From NCBI GenBank assembly GCA_017540825.1, contig JAFYAH010000028.1, forward strand, positions 1 through 44,587: a DNA stretch of 44,587 bases, read 5' to 3'. The stretch comes from Candidatus Methanomethylophilaceae archaeon. Its GTDB lineage: Archaea > Thermoplasmatota > Thermoplasmata > Methanomassiliicoccales > Methanomethylophilaceae. Of this stretch, positions 6,666 to 14,949 are shown in pieces. Within the stretch, counting starts at the first letter, position 1. The number at the start of each line of letters is the position of its first letter. Under the pieces are notes generated by a model that did not search any database, was not told the DNA's origin, and saw nothing but the letters and a program-made list of their open reading frames with translations. A program made the position numbers and the translations under genes.

Positions 6666-9299
6666 TCATTCGGCCATCCTTCTCAGGACGTACTGGAGTA
6701 TCCCGCCGTTGGCGATGTAGTCCACCTCGGCGTCGATGTCCACCCTGCAGATGGTGTCGAACTCAAGCTTCTTCCCGCCCTTGTATGCGGTGACCCTGAC
6801 GGTCCCCTTGGGCTCCAGGCCCTCGAGGTCGATGTCGAAGGTCTCGGCCCCGTCGAGGCGCAGCGTCTCGCAGTTCTGTCCCGGGAGGAACTGGAGGGGG
6901 ACGATCCCCATGCCGACCAGGTTGGACCTGTGGATCCTCTCGAAGGACTCGGCGATCACCGCCTTCACACCCAGGAGGAGGGGCCCTTTCGCCGCCCAGT
7001 CCCTGGAGCTCCCGGTGCCGTACTCCTTCCCGGCAAGGATTATCAGAGGCGTCATGTCCTCCTCGTACTTGCGGGAGGTCTCGAATATAGTGTCGACGGA
7101 GCCGTCGGGGAGGTACACCGCCCTGCTGCCCTCCGTTCCGGGGACCATCTGGTTCTTGAGCCTCACGTTGGCGAAGGTCCCGCGGACCATGACCTCGTGG
7201 TTGGCCCTCCTGGACCCGTAGGAGTTGAAGTCCTCCTTCTTGACCCCCTTGGATATCAGGTACCTCCCGGCGTCGGAATCGGCCGAGAAGGCCCCCGCGG
7301 GGGAGATGTGGTCGGTGGTGATGGAGTCCCCGAGCTTGGCCAGGCATCTCGCCCTGCTTATACTCCTTATCTCGGGCTCCTCGAAGATCTCGTCGAAGAA
7401 CGGAGGGTTCCTGATGTAGGTGGAGCCCTCGTCCCAGGAGAAGAGAGGAGAGTCGCTGCACTTGACGGCGTCCCACCTCTCCGAGCCCTTGAATATGTTC
7501 CTGTACTTCGAGACGAAGGTGCTCCTGGTGACGTACTCGTCCACCAGCTTCTCGATCTCCCAGTCGGCGGGCCAGATGTCCTTGAGGTAGACGTCCTTCC
7601 CGTCCACGGTGGCCAGAGGCTCCCTGTCGAGGTCGATGTCCACCCTTCCTGCGATGGAGAAGGCGACCACAAGGGGCGGGGAAGCCAGGTAGTTGGCCCT
7701 GACCAGCGGGTGTATGCGCCCCTCGAAGTTCCTGTTGCTGGACGCTATGGCGGCCACCACGAGGTCGTTAGCCCTGATGGAGTTGCTGACGGCGTCGGAG
7801 AGCGGGCCGGAGTTCCCGATGCAGGTCATGCATCCATATCCGCAGACCTGGAACCCGAGCTTCTCCAGGTACACCAGCAGCCCGGAGTTCCTCAGATACT
7901 CTGTGACGACCCTGGATCCGGGGGCGAGGGAGGTCTTGACGTAGTCCTTGGGCCTGAGCCCGAGCTCTGCGGCCTTCTTGGCCACCAGCCCTGCGGCGAT
8001 CATGACGGACGGGTTGGCGGTGTTCGTGCACGAGGTTATGGAGGCGATGACCAAGGATCCGTCTCCCAGCTGCCCGGCGACCGGCTTCTTCTGCTCCTCG
8101 ACTCCCAGAGCCTTCAGGGCGTCCGCGAACCTCTCCTTCATCTCGGAGAGGAGTATCCTGTCCTGGGGCCTCTTGTGTCCGGCGAGGCAGGGCTCCACCG
8201 TGGAAAGGTCCAGCTCGAGGCCGTCCGTGTACTCCGGCTCCCCGTCGTACCACATCGTCTGCTCTTTCATGTACTTCTCGACGGCGTCGACGTGGTCGAG
8301 GTCCCTTCCGCTGAGCTTCAGGTATTCTATGGTCTTCTCGTCCACCGGGAAGAAACCCATGGTGGCTCCGTACTCGGGACCCATGTTGGCTATGGTCGCC
8401 CTGTCGGCGAGGTCGAGGCTCTTGTATCCGGGACCGTAGAACTCCACGAACTTCCCGACGACCCCTTTCTTCCTGAGCATCTGGACGACGGTCAGGACCA
8501 GGTCGGTGGCGGTTATCCCCGGCCTCAGCTTTCCAGTGAGCCTGAACCCCACGACGTCCGGGAGCTTCATGTAGCTGGGCTGCCCGACCATGACCGCCTC
8601 GGCCTCGATGCCGCCGACCCCCCATCCGACGACCCCGAGGCCGTCTATCTGGGTGGTGTGGGAGTCCGTGCCGAAGCACGAGTCCGGGTAGGCGATCCTC
8701 TTGCCGTCCTTCTCCTTGACGTGGACGAGCGGGGAGAGGTACTCGAGGTTCACCTGGTGGCAGATCCCGTTCCCGGGAGGCACAGCGCGGAAGTTCTTGA
8801 AGGACCTCTGGGCCCACTTGAACAGGGCGTACCTCTCCTGGTTCCTCTCGAAGTCCAGCTTCTCGTTCAGCTCCCTGGCGTCGTCCCTGCCCGCGTAGTC
8901 GGTGTTGACGGAGTGGTCGATGACGAGGTCCACAGGGACGAGCGGGTTGATCAGCTCCGGGTCCTTCCCCATGGCCGCCACGGCGTCCCTCATGGAGGCG
9001 AGGTCGGCGACGGCGGCCCCGCCGGTCAGGTCCTGCAGGAGGACCCTTGCGGGTATCCAGGGTATGTCGCGGTCGGTGTTCTTCTCAGGGTTCCAGGATG
9101 CGGCGGTGATAACGTCCTCGTCCGTGATGATCTTCCCGTCCCTCTGCCTGAGCATGGACTCGACGATCACCTTGATGCTGTACGGCATCTTGGAAAGGTC
9201 TTTGATAATACCCTTGGACTCCAGCTCCCTGAGGCTGTATATCTCGACGTCCCCCTCTGCGGTGGATATCGTCTTCATGCAATCTCCGATCTCTGCCAT
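6666..9299 (-). CDS. acnA: Aconitate hydratase (AcnA/IRP1 type)
   Basis: 877 residues, the full length for the AcnA family. It interconverts citrate and isocitrate using a [4Fe-4S] cluster. Cluster ligands are seen as Cys424 (SITSCTNT), Cys490 and Cys493 (GYGCMTCIGNSGPL). The substrate-site motif DSHTTQIDGLGVVGWGVGG is at about 212-230, and the C-terminal swivel domain has the AGKEYGTGSSRDWAAKGP signature. ATG 9299 is used; a catatacc box lies about 40 nt upstream and AGGGAAAA just before the start. In an anaerobic archaeon this likely serves 2-oxoglutarate and glutamate synthesis through a partial TCA cycle (inference). Confidence 0.96.
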   Translation of the reverse strand: MAEIGDCMKTISTAEGDVEIYSLRELESKGIIKDLSKMPYSIKVIVESMLRQRDGKIITDEDVITAASWNPEKNTDRDIPWIPARVLLQDLTGGAAVADLASMRDAVAAMGKDPELINPLVPVDLVIDHSVNTDYAGRDDARELNEKLDFERNQERYALFKWAQRSFKNFRAVPPGNGICHQVNLEYLSPLVHVKEKDGKRIAYPDSCFGTDSHTTQIDGLGVVGWGVGGIEAEAVMVGQPSYMKLPDVVGFRLTGKLRPGITATDLVLTVVQMLRKKGVVGKFVEFYGPGYKSLDLADRATIANMGPEYGATMGFFPVDEKTIEYLKLSGRDLDHVDAVEKYMKEQTMWYDGEPEYTDGLELDLSTVEPCLAGHKRPQDRILLSEMKERFADALKALGVEEQKKPVAGQLGDGSLVIASITSCTNTANPSVMIAAGLVAKKAAELGLRPKDYVKTSLAPGSRVVTEYLRNSGLLVYLEKLGFQVCGYGCMTCIGNSGPLSDAVSNSIRANDLVVAAIASSNRNFEGRIHPLVRANYLASPPLVVAFSIAGRVDIDLDREPLATVDGKDVYLKDIWPADWEIEKLVDEYVTRSTFVSKYRNIFKGSERWDAVKCSDSPLFSWDEGSTYIRNPPFFDEIFEEPEIRSISRARCLAKLGDSITTDHISPAGAFSADSDAGRYLISKGVKKEDFNSYGSRRANHEVMVRGTFANVRLKNQMVPGTEGSRAVYLPDGSVDTIFETSRKYEEDMTPLIILAGKEYGTGSSRDWAAKGPLLLGVKAVIAESFERIHRSNLVGMGIVPLQFLPGQNCETLRLDGAETFDIDLEGLEPKGTVRVTAYKGGKKLEFDTICRVDIDAEVDYIANGGILQYVLRRMAE

Positions 9300-9450
9300 G
9301 GCTTTTCCCTATGCAACGCGGTATCCGTGCTTGGTATATGATTATGGCGAATGAGCCTAGAACGTGCCGCCAGCTCCTGACAACGCATCGAGGCCCTACG
9401 GTTTATGCGAAAGGAGCAAGCTTAACATCGCAGGAGCCGATTCTTGCCTC

Positions 9451-10848
9451 ATGTCTGACCTGAAAGGCTCCGTCTTGGTGGGAGAGGCGTTCACCTTCGA
9501 CATCGATCCGAATCCGACCGCCGGCTTCAAGTGGGAAGTGGAGTCGGACGGCGGCCTTTCCTACGAGAGCTGGTACGCACAGGACGAGAATCCAGACCTG
9601 CTGGACGGCGTCGGCGGGACCATGACGTTCTCGGTGAGGTCCGACGTGCCTGGTAGGCATCCGTTCGTGCTGCGCTGCATCCGCGCTCCTGACGAATGCG
9701 TCAGGACGTTCGAGCTAGACCTCCAGGTCCGTCCCAGATGCGACTCCGTATACGCGAACACTTGGGAAGGGTTCCCCCTCTCGGTGCCCCTCTGGAAGGA
9801 GCCTGGCGGCGGATGGAAGGTCTCCGACGATGACGGGACTGGCTGCGAGATCCGCAAGGACGACGAAGAAAGAGATATATTGCGCCTCAGAGGCGGCGCT
9901 CCCGGCAGCTACTACGTCGTCCTGTCCGGTTCCGAAGGCGGACTGGTCGTCGAGCTGAGGATCCTTCCGGTCGACAGGAGGATTAGCGTCAAGGCCGTGG
10001 CCAGAGAGGGCGTTTCGTACGCGGCGGACGCCAACACTACCACCGGATACGAGTGGAATGTCGTCGACGGAGGAGGCCTGATGTTCAAAGACCGCTACGT
10101 CTCGGACCCGAACCCCGGCGCGCTATGCGGAGTAGGGGGTAGACACGTCTTCGAGATGATGGCGGAATCCCCGGGGACCTACATCCTTCGCGCGGTCTAC
10201 GCCCGCCCGTGGGAGGACTACAGCGACGACGCCTTGGAGATCGTCCTCGAAGCCAGCAGCAGGAAAGCCGACGCTCCCGTAAGGGCTTTCTGCGGAAGAT
10301 CGACGGACATCGTCCTGGACTCCGACGAGGATCGCGGATACCGCTGGGAGGCCTCCGCATCCGAAGGGCTGTCCGTGACCAGCGAGTACAGGCCCAGGGG
10401 CGACAGGTTCGGAACGAGCGGGGAGAGGGTGTTCCACATCCTCGTGACGAAGGACGGGAGGCGCGCCTTCGCCGCCGCCTATCTGGATCCCGACGGGAAT
10501 CCCGTAGACGAGTACAAGGTCGACGTGGAGGCCCTGCCTGCCGTGGACACGATCCGCGGAGAGGCCTTCGTCGGAAAGCCGTACGTCGTCGAGCTTAAAG
10601 CCAACCCGACGACCGGATTCCGCTGGTCCGTAGCGGACGACGGAGGCCTGAAGGTCGACGAGAGGTACGTCCCCGACTCCAGGAACAAGAGGATCTGCGG
10701 AAGCGGGGGCAGGACGGTGTACAGCCTGAGCGCGGATTCCCCCGGAGAGTACAGGTTCGTTGCGCAGTACGGCCGCAGCTGGGAAAGTCATCCTATAAAA
10801 AGCATAGAGGTCGTCCTCCTCGTTAAGCCCAAGAAAAGGCTTTTCTGA
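9451..10848 (+). CDS. Protein of five tandem chagasin-like (I42) protease-inhibitor domains
   Basis: 465 residues from ATG 9451, with a cttaacat box about 25 nt upstream; the open frame 5' of this is not protein-like. Five consecutive units of about 90 residues are seen (about 1-96, 97-180, 181-282, 283-373, 374-465). Units 1, 3 and 5 keep the chagasin loop motifs: NPTAGF (21-26), NTTTGY (195-200), NPTTGF (385-390); GVGG/GVGG/GSGG (53-56, 227-230, 417-420); and RPWE or RSWE (about 252, 442). Units 2 and 4 have lost most of these. Chagasins inhibit papain-type cysteine proteases through these three loops. No signal peptide is visible, so it is probably cytoplasmic. The natural target is unknown. 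Confidence 0.85.
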   Translation: MSDLKGSVLVGEAFTFDIDPNPTAGFKWEVESDGGLSYESWYAQDENPDLLDGVGGTMTFSVRSDVPGRHPFVLRCIRAPDECVRTFELDLQVRPRCDSVYANTWEGFPLSVPLWKEPGGGWKVSDDDGTGCEIRKDDEERDILRLRGGAPGSYYVVLSGSEGGLVVELRILPVDRRISVKAVAREGVSYAADANTTTGYEWNVVDGGGLMFKDRYVSDPNPGALCGVGGRHVFEMMAESPGTYILRAVYARPWEDYSDDALEIVLEASSRKADAPVRAFCGRSTDIVLDSDEDRGYRWEASASEGLSVTSEYRPRGDRFGTSGERVFHILVTKDGRRAFAAAYLDPDGNPVDEYKVDVEALPAVDTIRGEAFVGKPYVVELKANPTTGFRWSVADDGGLKVDERYVPDSRNKRICGSGGRTVYSLSADSPGEYRFVAQYGRSWESHPIKSIEVVLLVKPKKRLF

Positions 10849-10863
10849 CCCCTCTATGAACGG

Positions 10864-10882
10864 GACCGGGCCTTTTCCGGTC
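10864..10882 (+). terminator. Hairpin after the chagasin-repeat gene
   Basis: GACCGG/CCGGTC perfect stem with a 7-nt loop rich in T, starting 16 nt after the stop codon. It is a probable transcription end. The remaining intergenic DNA to 11021 is AT-rich promoter sequence of the next gene. Confidence 0.5.
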
Positions 10883-10977
10883 ATTGATTTGACAAGATAT
10901 TCGTTGATGCCGTCACAATTTATGCTGTTGACGACCTTATTTTTATTGCAAACTCAATAATATACTATTTTTTGACA

Positions 10978-10991
10978 AATTATTAAATATC
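10978..10991 (+). promoter_or_regulatory. TATA box of the universal stress protein gene
   Basis: The stretch ttattaaatatcc lies 32-44 nt before the ATG at 11022 in a strongly AT-rich region. With initiation about 25 nt downstream, the mRNA would have a short leader containing AGGGAT as ribosome site. Confidence 0.5.
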
Positions 10992-11021
10992 CAAAACGTG
11001 TCATTCATTCAGGGATATGAA

Positions 11022-11429
11022 ATGTTCCAAAAGATACTGTTAGCCGTTGATGGAAGCATAAAGAACAGAGCCGCAGTGACCAAGGCATTGAACATGGCGA
11101 AGGAGTCGGGCGGCAAGGTGACCGCGCTGTTCGTAGAGAACATAGGATACAAGCTCGTGCCCGTATACTACTCGATCGCGCAGATAGACGAGACGGCACA
11201 GAACGTGTTCTCCTTCGTAAGAGCCGAAGCCGAAGCGATGGGGGTCGAAGTCGACTACAAGGTAGTGATCGGCCATGCCGCGAAGGACATAGCGAACCTC
11301 TCCCGCGACTATGACGTTGTCGTATGCGGAACCAGAGGGCAGTCCGGAGTAAAGAAGATGGTCTACGGCAGCGTTTCGGACTACGTGGCGAAGAACTCGA
11401 ACGCGAAGACGGTCGTCGTGAACGGCTGA
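11022..11429 (+). CDS. Universal stress protein (UspA family)
   Basis: 135 residues, one Usp domain. The N-terminal strand KILLAVDGS and the ATP-type loop near the C-terminus (CGTRGQSGVKKMVYGSVSDYV, the G-x2-G-x9-GS pattern) are seen, so it is likely an ATP-binding Usp. Such proteins modulate stress responses; no specific partner can be named. ATG 11022 is chosen because AGGGAT precedes it and residue 1 starts the conserved strand; the frame is open 24 nt further upstream. It is monocistronic and convergent with the mevalonate operon. Confidence 0.9.
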   Translation: MFQKILLAVDGSIKNRAAVTKALNMAKESGGKVTALFVENIGYKLVPVYYSIAQIDETAQNVFSFVRAEAEAMGVEVDYKVVIGHAAKDIANLSRDYDVVVCGTRGQSGVKKMVYGSVSDYVAKNSNAKTVVVNG

Positions 11430-11500
11430 TCCAGAAAGAACGGCCATTTCGTATCCTGTAAGGGCAGCGGGGCGTGACGCCTCGGCCCTTGTCGGGAAGC

Positions 11501-11536
11501 GATTTTTCTTTTTCTTAAAAAAATAATAAGAAAAGG
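11501..11536. terminator. Bidirectional poly-T terminator between convergent units
   Basis: A T-rich run followed by an A-rich run (gatttttctttttctt, then aaaaaaataataagaaaa) provides U-tracts for transcripts from both sides: the stress-protein gene on plus and the mevalonate operon on minus. Oligo-U tracts are the usual archaeal termination signal. Confidence 0.65.
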
Positions 11537-11560
11537 CGCGGTTTCCCGCGTTTGGTCTGC

Positions 11561-11965
11561 TCAGTCCTCTGGAACGAACTTGAATCCGTAGTGGATCACT
11601 CCGCTCGCCCCGTCGGCGTCGAGCTTCCTGAGGACGGCGCGGACGCGCATGCCTATGGCCACGGACTCGAGGTCCACGTCCACCAGCTGTCCGGTGATCA
11701 TGACGCCGTCGTCGGTGCGCACCATGACGACAGCGTAAGGCTTCAGCCTGTTGTTGCAGTCTGGCGCATCGTAGATGACCGTGTACGTGAACACCTCGCC
11801 GGTGCGGCACACGCTGTGCTTCTCCATCTTCCCGAGGCTCTTCCTCCTGCATACGGGACAGAAGTCGCGGCTGGGGAAGAATATCTTGCCGCAGTTGGCG
11901 CACTTGGTCCCGATCAGGTTGTACCTCCCCGGGATCTCCCTCCATTCTCTCGCTACGGATGCCAT
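11561..11965 (-). CDS. DUF35 Zn-ribbon/OB-fold protein of the thiolase-HMG-CoA synthase complex
   Basis: 134 residues. An N-terminal zinc ribbon (Cys22, Cys25, Cys36, Cys39 in KCANCG...FCPVCR) precedes an OB-fold domain (VFTYTVIYDAPD...YAVVMV...VDLESVAIGMRV). In methanogenic archaea this protein bridges acetoacetyl-CoA thiolase and HMG-CoA synthase in one complex that channels acetoacetyl-CoA (established for a methanogen homologue). It is last in the operon; its ATG overlaps the thiolase stop by one base (TGATG). Confidence 0.92.
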   Translation of the reverse strand: MASVAREWREIPGRYNLIGTKCANCGKIFFPSRDFCPVCRRKSLGKMEKHSVCRTGEVFTYTVIYDAPDCNNRLKPYAVVMVRTDDGVMITGQLVDVDLESVAIGMRVRAVLRKLDADGASGVIHYGFKFVPED

Positions 11966-13134
11966 CAGATCGCCTCCAGGATCGAAACGGCCACAGTGGA
12001 GCCCGTTCCTCCGGAGCTCTGCGCCAGGCCGTACTTGGCGCCTTCCACCTGCCTCTTGTCCGCAGACCCTCTGAGCTGCTCGACGACCTCGACGATCTGG
12101 GCGACCCCGGTGGCCCCGATCGGGTGGCCGCGGGCCTTGAGCCCTCCGGACGTGTTGACGGTGACGGCGTCCCCTCCCAGCTGGCATCTTCCTTCCAGGA
12201 CGGCCTTCCCGGCCTCCCCCTTCTTGAAGAACCCGAGGTCCTGGAGGGCCATGATCCCCGAGACGGTGTAGACGTCGTGGACCTCCGCCACGTCGATGTC
12301 CGCCGCAGTTATCCCCGCCCTCCTGTAGGCCTTCTCCGCCGCCTTGACGGTCGCGCCGTAGGAGGTGATGTCGCTCCTCTGGAAGAGCCCCAGGCTGTCG
12401 CTGGCCTGCTCCGCCGCGGAGACCTTGACGTACGAGTCCGTGTGCTTCCTGGCATCCTCCAGAGGGCAGAGGACCAGTGAGGCGGCCCCGTCGGTTATAG
12501 GCGCGCAGTCGAACATCCCGAGAGGGCTGGCCACCGGGCCGGACTTCAGGACGGTGTCGAGCGTTATCGCCTTCCTGAACTGCGCGTTGGGGTTGAGCGC
12601 CCCGTGGAAGTGGCTGTTCACGGCGAAGGAGGCGATCTCCTCCCTCGTGGCGGTGCCGTCGTGTATCATCCTCTGGGCTATCATCGCGTGGAGCCCGGCG
12701 AAGGTCACCCCCATCCCCGCCTCCCACTCCGCGTCGGCGGTCGAGTCCAGGATGGAGTTTATGCTGACGTCGTCGAGGTCGGTCATCTTCTCCGCCCCTC
12801 CCACGAGGACCACGTCGTTGAGCCCCGAGGCCACGGCCATGACCGCCTGCCTGAACGCCACCGCTCCAGAGGCCCCTCCGGCCTCTATCCTGGTCGCGGG
12901 TACGTTGTTGCTCGCGAGCCCGGAGTAGTCCACTATCAGCGACGCGATGTTCTGCTGGTTGATGAAGCGCCCTGCGGACATGTTCCCGATGAATATGCCG
13001 TCCACCTCGCTTCCCGAGAGGTTGGCGTCCTCCATCGCCTTCATCCCGGCCTCTATCCCGAGGGCGCGGAACGACTTGTCCCAGAGCTCCCCGAACTTGG
13101 TGACTCCCACACCTATGATTGCTACGTCCCTCAT
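11965..13134 (-). CDS. Archaeal acetyl-CoA acetyltransferase (thiolase), nucleophile Cys replaced by Gly
   Basis: 389 residues from ATG 13134, preceded by GGAGTGATTCAG; GTG 13143 is the less likely alternative. The family condenses two acetyl-CoA to acetoacetyl-CoA, the first mevalonate step. Archaeal-type features are TKFGELWDKSFR, EVHDVYTVSG, the GHPIGATG active-site loop and the final SSGGTGST motif. At the place of the usual nucleophile (…EAACASG…) the codons read EAGGASG, so Cys is replaced by Gly at about residue 87. The neighbouring context AFRQAVMAVASG is otherwise intact. Gene order with HMG-CoA synthase and the OB protein strongly supports the complex role; the chemistry needs checking. 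Confidence 0.9.
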   Translation of the reverse strand: MRDVAIIGVGVTKFGELWDKSFRALGIEAGMKAMEDANLSGSEVDGIFIGNMSAGRFINQQNIASLIVDYSGLASNNVPATRIEAGGASGAVAFRQAVMAVASGLNDVVLVGGAEKMTDLDDVSINSILDSTADAEWEAGMGVTFAGLHAMIAQRMIHDGTATREEIASFAVNSHFHGALNPNAQFRKAITLDTVLKSGPVASPLGMFDCAPITDGAASLVLCPLEDARKHTDSYVKVSAAEQASDSLGLFQRSDITSYGATVKAAEKAYRRAGITAADIDVAEVHDVYTVSGIMALQDLGFFKKGEAGKAVLEGRCQLGGDAVTVNTSGGLKARGHPIGATGVAQIVEVVEQLRGSADKRQVEGAKYGLAQSSGGTGSTVAVSILEAI

Positions 13135-13139
13135 CTGAA

Positions 13140-14192
13140 TCACTCCGGCATCACTATCTTTCCCTTGTACTTGGCATAGGTCCCGTAATCGACGTAGACG
13201 GGGCTGGAGAGGATCTTCTCGAGGACCGGAGCCCTGCCCCTCTGGTAGCCCTTGATGGCGTCGGTGACGGTTATGTCGAAGGCGTCGCTTCCCGCTCCGG
13301 ACCCGTAGGAGGTGACGAAGATCCTGTCTCCCGGCTCGGCGTGGTCCAGGACGTTCGCCAGCCCGAGCGGGACGGCGCCGCTGTATGTGTTACCTATCTG
13401 CGGGGTCAGGAGGCCGTACTCTATCTGCTCCGGGGAGAACCCGAGCTGCTTGGCCACCCTGGTGGGGAACTTCCCGTTGGGCTGGTGGAACACCGCGTAC
13501 TTGTAGTCGGCGGCGGAGGTCCCCATGGCGTCGAACATCATCTTCGCGGCCGAGGTGATGTGCCTGAAGTAGGCTGGCTCCCCGGTGAACCTGCCCCCGT
13601 GGAGCGGGTAGGGCTGGCCCTCCCTCCTCCAGAAGTCAGGGGTGTCTGTGGTGAAGCTCAGCGTCCTGTTTATCCTGGCGATGACGTCCTCGGACCCGAT
13701 GAGGTACGCCGCGCCTCCTGCCGACGCGGAATACTCCAGCGCGTCGCCGGGCGCCCCCTGGGAGGTGTCCGCTCCGATGGCGACCCCGTACCTGACCATT
13801 CCGGACCCGACCAGGCCCATGCACGCCTGGATCCCCGCCGTTCCGGCCTTGCAAGCGAACTCCATGTCAGCCGCGGTCATGGCGGGGGTGGCCCCGATGG
13901 ACTCCGCGACTATCGTGGACGTCGGCTTCACGGCATAGGGGTGGGACTCCGATCCCACGTAGATGGCCCCTATGTCCGCGGGGTCCACCTGCGGCACCCT
14001 GGCCATCATGTGCCTCGCCGCCTCCGTCGCGATGGTGACCACGTCCTCGTCCGGGGACGGGACGGACTTCTGGCTTATCATGAGGCCTTTCCCCATGGCC
14101 TTCCCGTCCACTCCCCATATCCTCCCGATCTCCTCGGGCTTTATCCTGTACCTCGGGACGTACGCCCCATAGCTTACGATTCCTACTTCCAC
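13140..14192 (-). CDS. Hydroxymethylglutaryl-CoA synthase (archaeal)
   Basis: 350 residues, normal for the archaeal enzyme. It joins acetoacetyl-CoA and acetyl-CoA to HMG-CoA for isoprenoid lipid synthesis. Catalytic residues visible are Glu82 ([10 protein letters not shown]), Cys114 ([10 protein letters not shown]) and His236 (FHQPNGKFP). It starts 4 nt after the regulator stop and ends 5 nt before the thiolase ATG, so the genes form one operon (regulator, HMG-CoA synthase, thiolase, OB protein). Confidence 0.96.
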   Translation of the reverse strand: MEVGIVSYGAYVPRYRIKPEEIGRIWGVDGKAMGKGLMISQKSVPSPDEDVVTIATEAARHMMARVPQVDPADIGAIYVGSESHPYAVKPTSTIVAESIGATPAMTAADMEFACKAGTAGIQACMGLVGSGMVRYGVAIGADTSQGAPGDALEYSASAGGAAYLIGSEDVIARINRTLSFTTDTPDFWRREGQPYPLHGGRFTGEPAYFRHITSAAKMMFDAMGTSAADYKYAVFHQPNGKFPTRVAKQLGFSPEQIEYGLLTPQIGNTYSGAVPLGLANVLDHAEPGDRIFVTSYGSGAGSDAFDITVTDAIKGYQRGRAPVLEKILSSPVYVDYGTYAKYKGKIVMPE

Positions 14193-14196
14193 GTCA

Positions 14197-14886
14197 TCAG
14201 TCCTCTTTGAAAGCGTTCAGGTTCGCGACTATCTCGTCCACGCCCAGGTCGGTGACCACGAGCGGGATCCTCTCCAGATGGGCCAGCTTCACGGCCAGCG
14301 GGTCGACCTTCTCGGGCTTCTGGTAGACGACCATCGCAGGCGTGAGCGGGTGCGCGCGAACCGCGATCATGGGGGAGCGGCCGAAATGGACGTTCGTGAA
14401 GATGAGCGCCCTCTCGATGTTCCCTCCGTATATCTTCAGGTAGTCCTGGGACCCCAGGCTCAGGATGGCCTTGACGGAGTCCACAACGGTGTAGCCGTAC
14501 ACCATCTTCTTTGTGGTCATGTCCGGGTTCAGGTTCCTCCCGGATATGGACTCTATAAAACCGTCGATGTCGACCCCTCCAGGGAACTCGTCCATCGACG
14601 TGATGCACTCCAGCTTGAACTCCGGGTTGTATCTGGAGATGACCTGCGAGCCGTTCTCCAGATCGAGCTCGACGAACGCCTCCACCATCTTCTTGACCAC
14701 GTTCACCCCGGGGGACTTGCGCCTTCCGGACTCGTAGTCGCTGATGACGGAATGGGAGACGCCCATCGCGTCGGCTAGCTGGTGCTGGGAGAGGCCGAAC
14801 TCCTCCCTCCACTTCTTGATCGTACGGCCAGGGTTCGGGGAGAGGGCTATCTCTCCGGCGATCCTCTGCTTGAACTCGTCGACCAT
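14197..14886 (-). CDS. XRE-type HTH regulator heading the mevalonate operon
   Basis: 229 residues. An N-terminal helix-turn-helix of the Xre/Cro type (about 20-75: [34 protein letters not shown]) is followed by a conserved-looking alpha/beta domain of about 140 residues that could sense a ligand. Proteins of this layout commonly precede HMG-CoA synthase in archaea (family knowledge, from memory). It probably controls its own operon. A TATA box centred about 26 nt upstream of ATG suggests a leaderless transcript. Confidence 0.85.
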   Translation of the reverse strand: MVDEFKQRIAGEIALSPNPGRTIKKWREEFGLSQHQLADAMGVSHSVISDYESGRRKSPGVNVVKKMVEAFVELDLENGSQVISRYNPEFKLECITSMDEFPGGVDIDGFIESISGRNLNPDMTTKKMVYGYTVVDSVKAILSLGSQDYLKIYGGNIERALIFTNVHFGRSPMIAVRAHPLTPAMVVYQKPEKVDPLAVKLAHLERIPLVVTDLGVDEIVANLNAFKED

Positions 14887-14894
14887 GGAAGGAG

Positions 14895-14949
14895 GATTCG
14901 GCGTCCGTATATAATATTGTCGTATATCTAATACGTCGTTCGCCGAATC
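14895..14949 (-). promoter_or_regulatory. Promoter of mevalonate operon flanked by inverted repeat
   Basis: The TATA-like core tatataatatt (14909-14919) lies about 26 nt from the regulator start. It is bracketed by the 9-bp inverted repeat GATTCGGCG (14895-14903) and CGCCGAATC (14941-14949); an inner pair CGTAT/ATACG also occurs. The outer right arm overlaps the ppk2 stop codon. A candidate operator for the adjacent HTH protein. Confidence 0.45.

Noticed and set aside
6930-9341. 803-aa plus-strand frame opposite aconitase
   Set aside because: A GC-driven antisense shadow without family motifs; aconitase on the other strand has full catalytic motifs.
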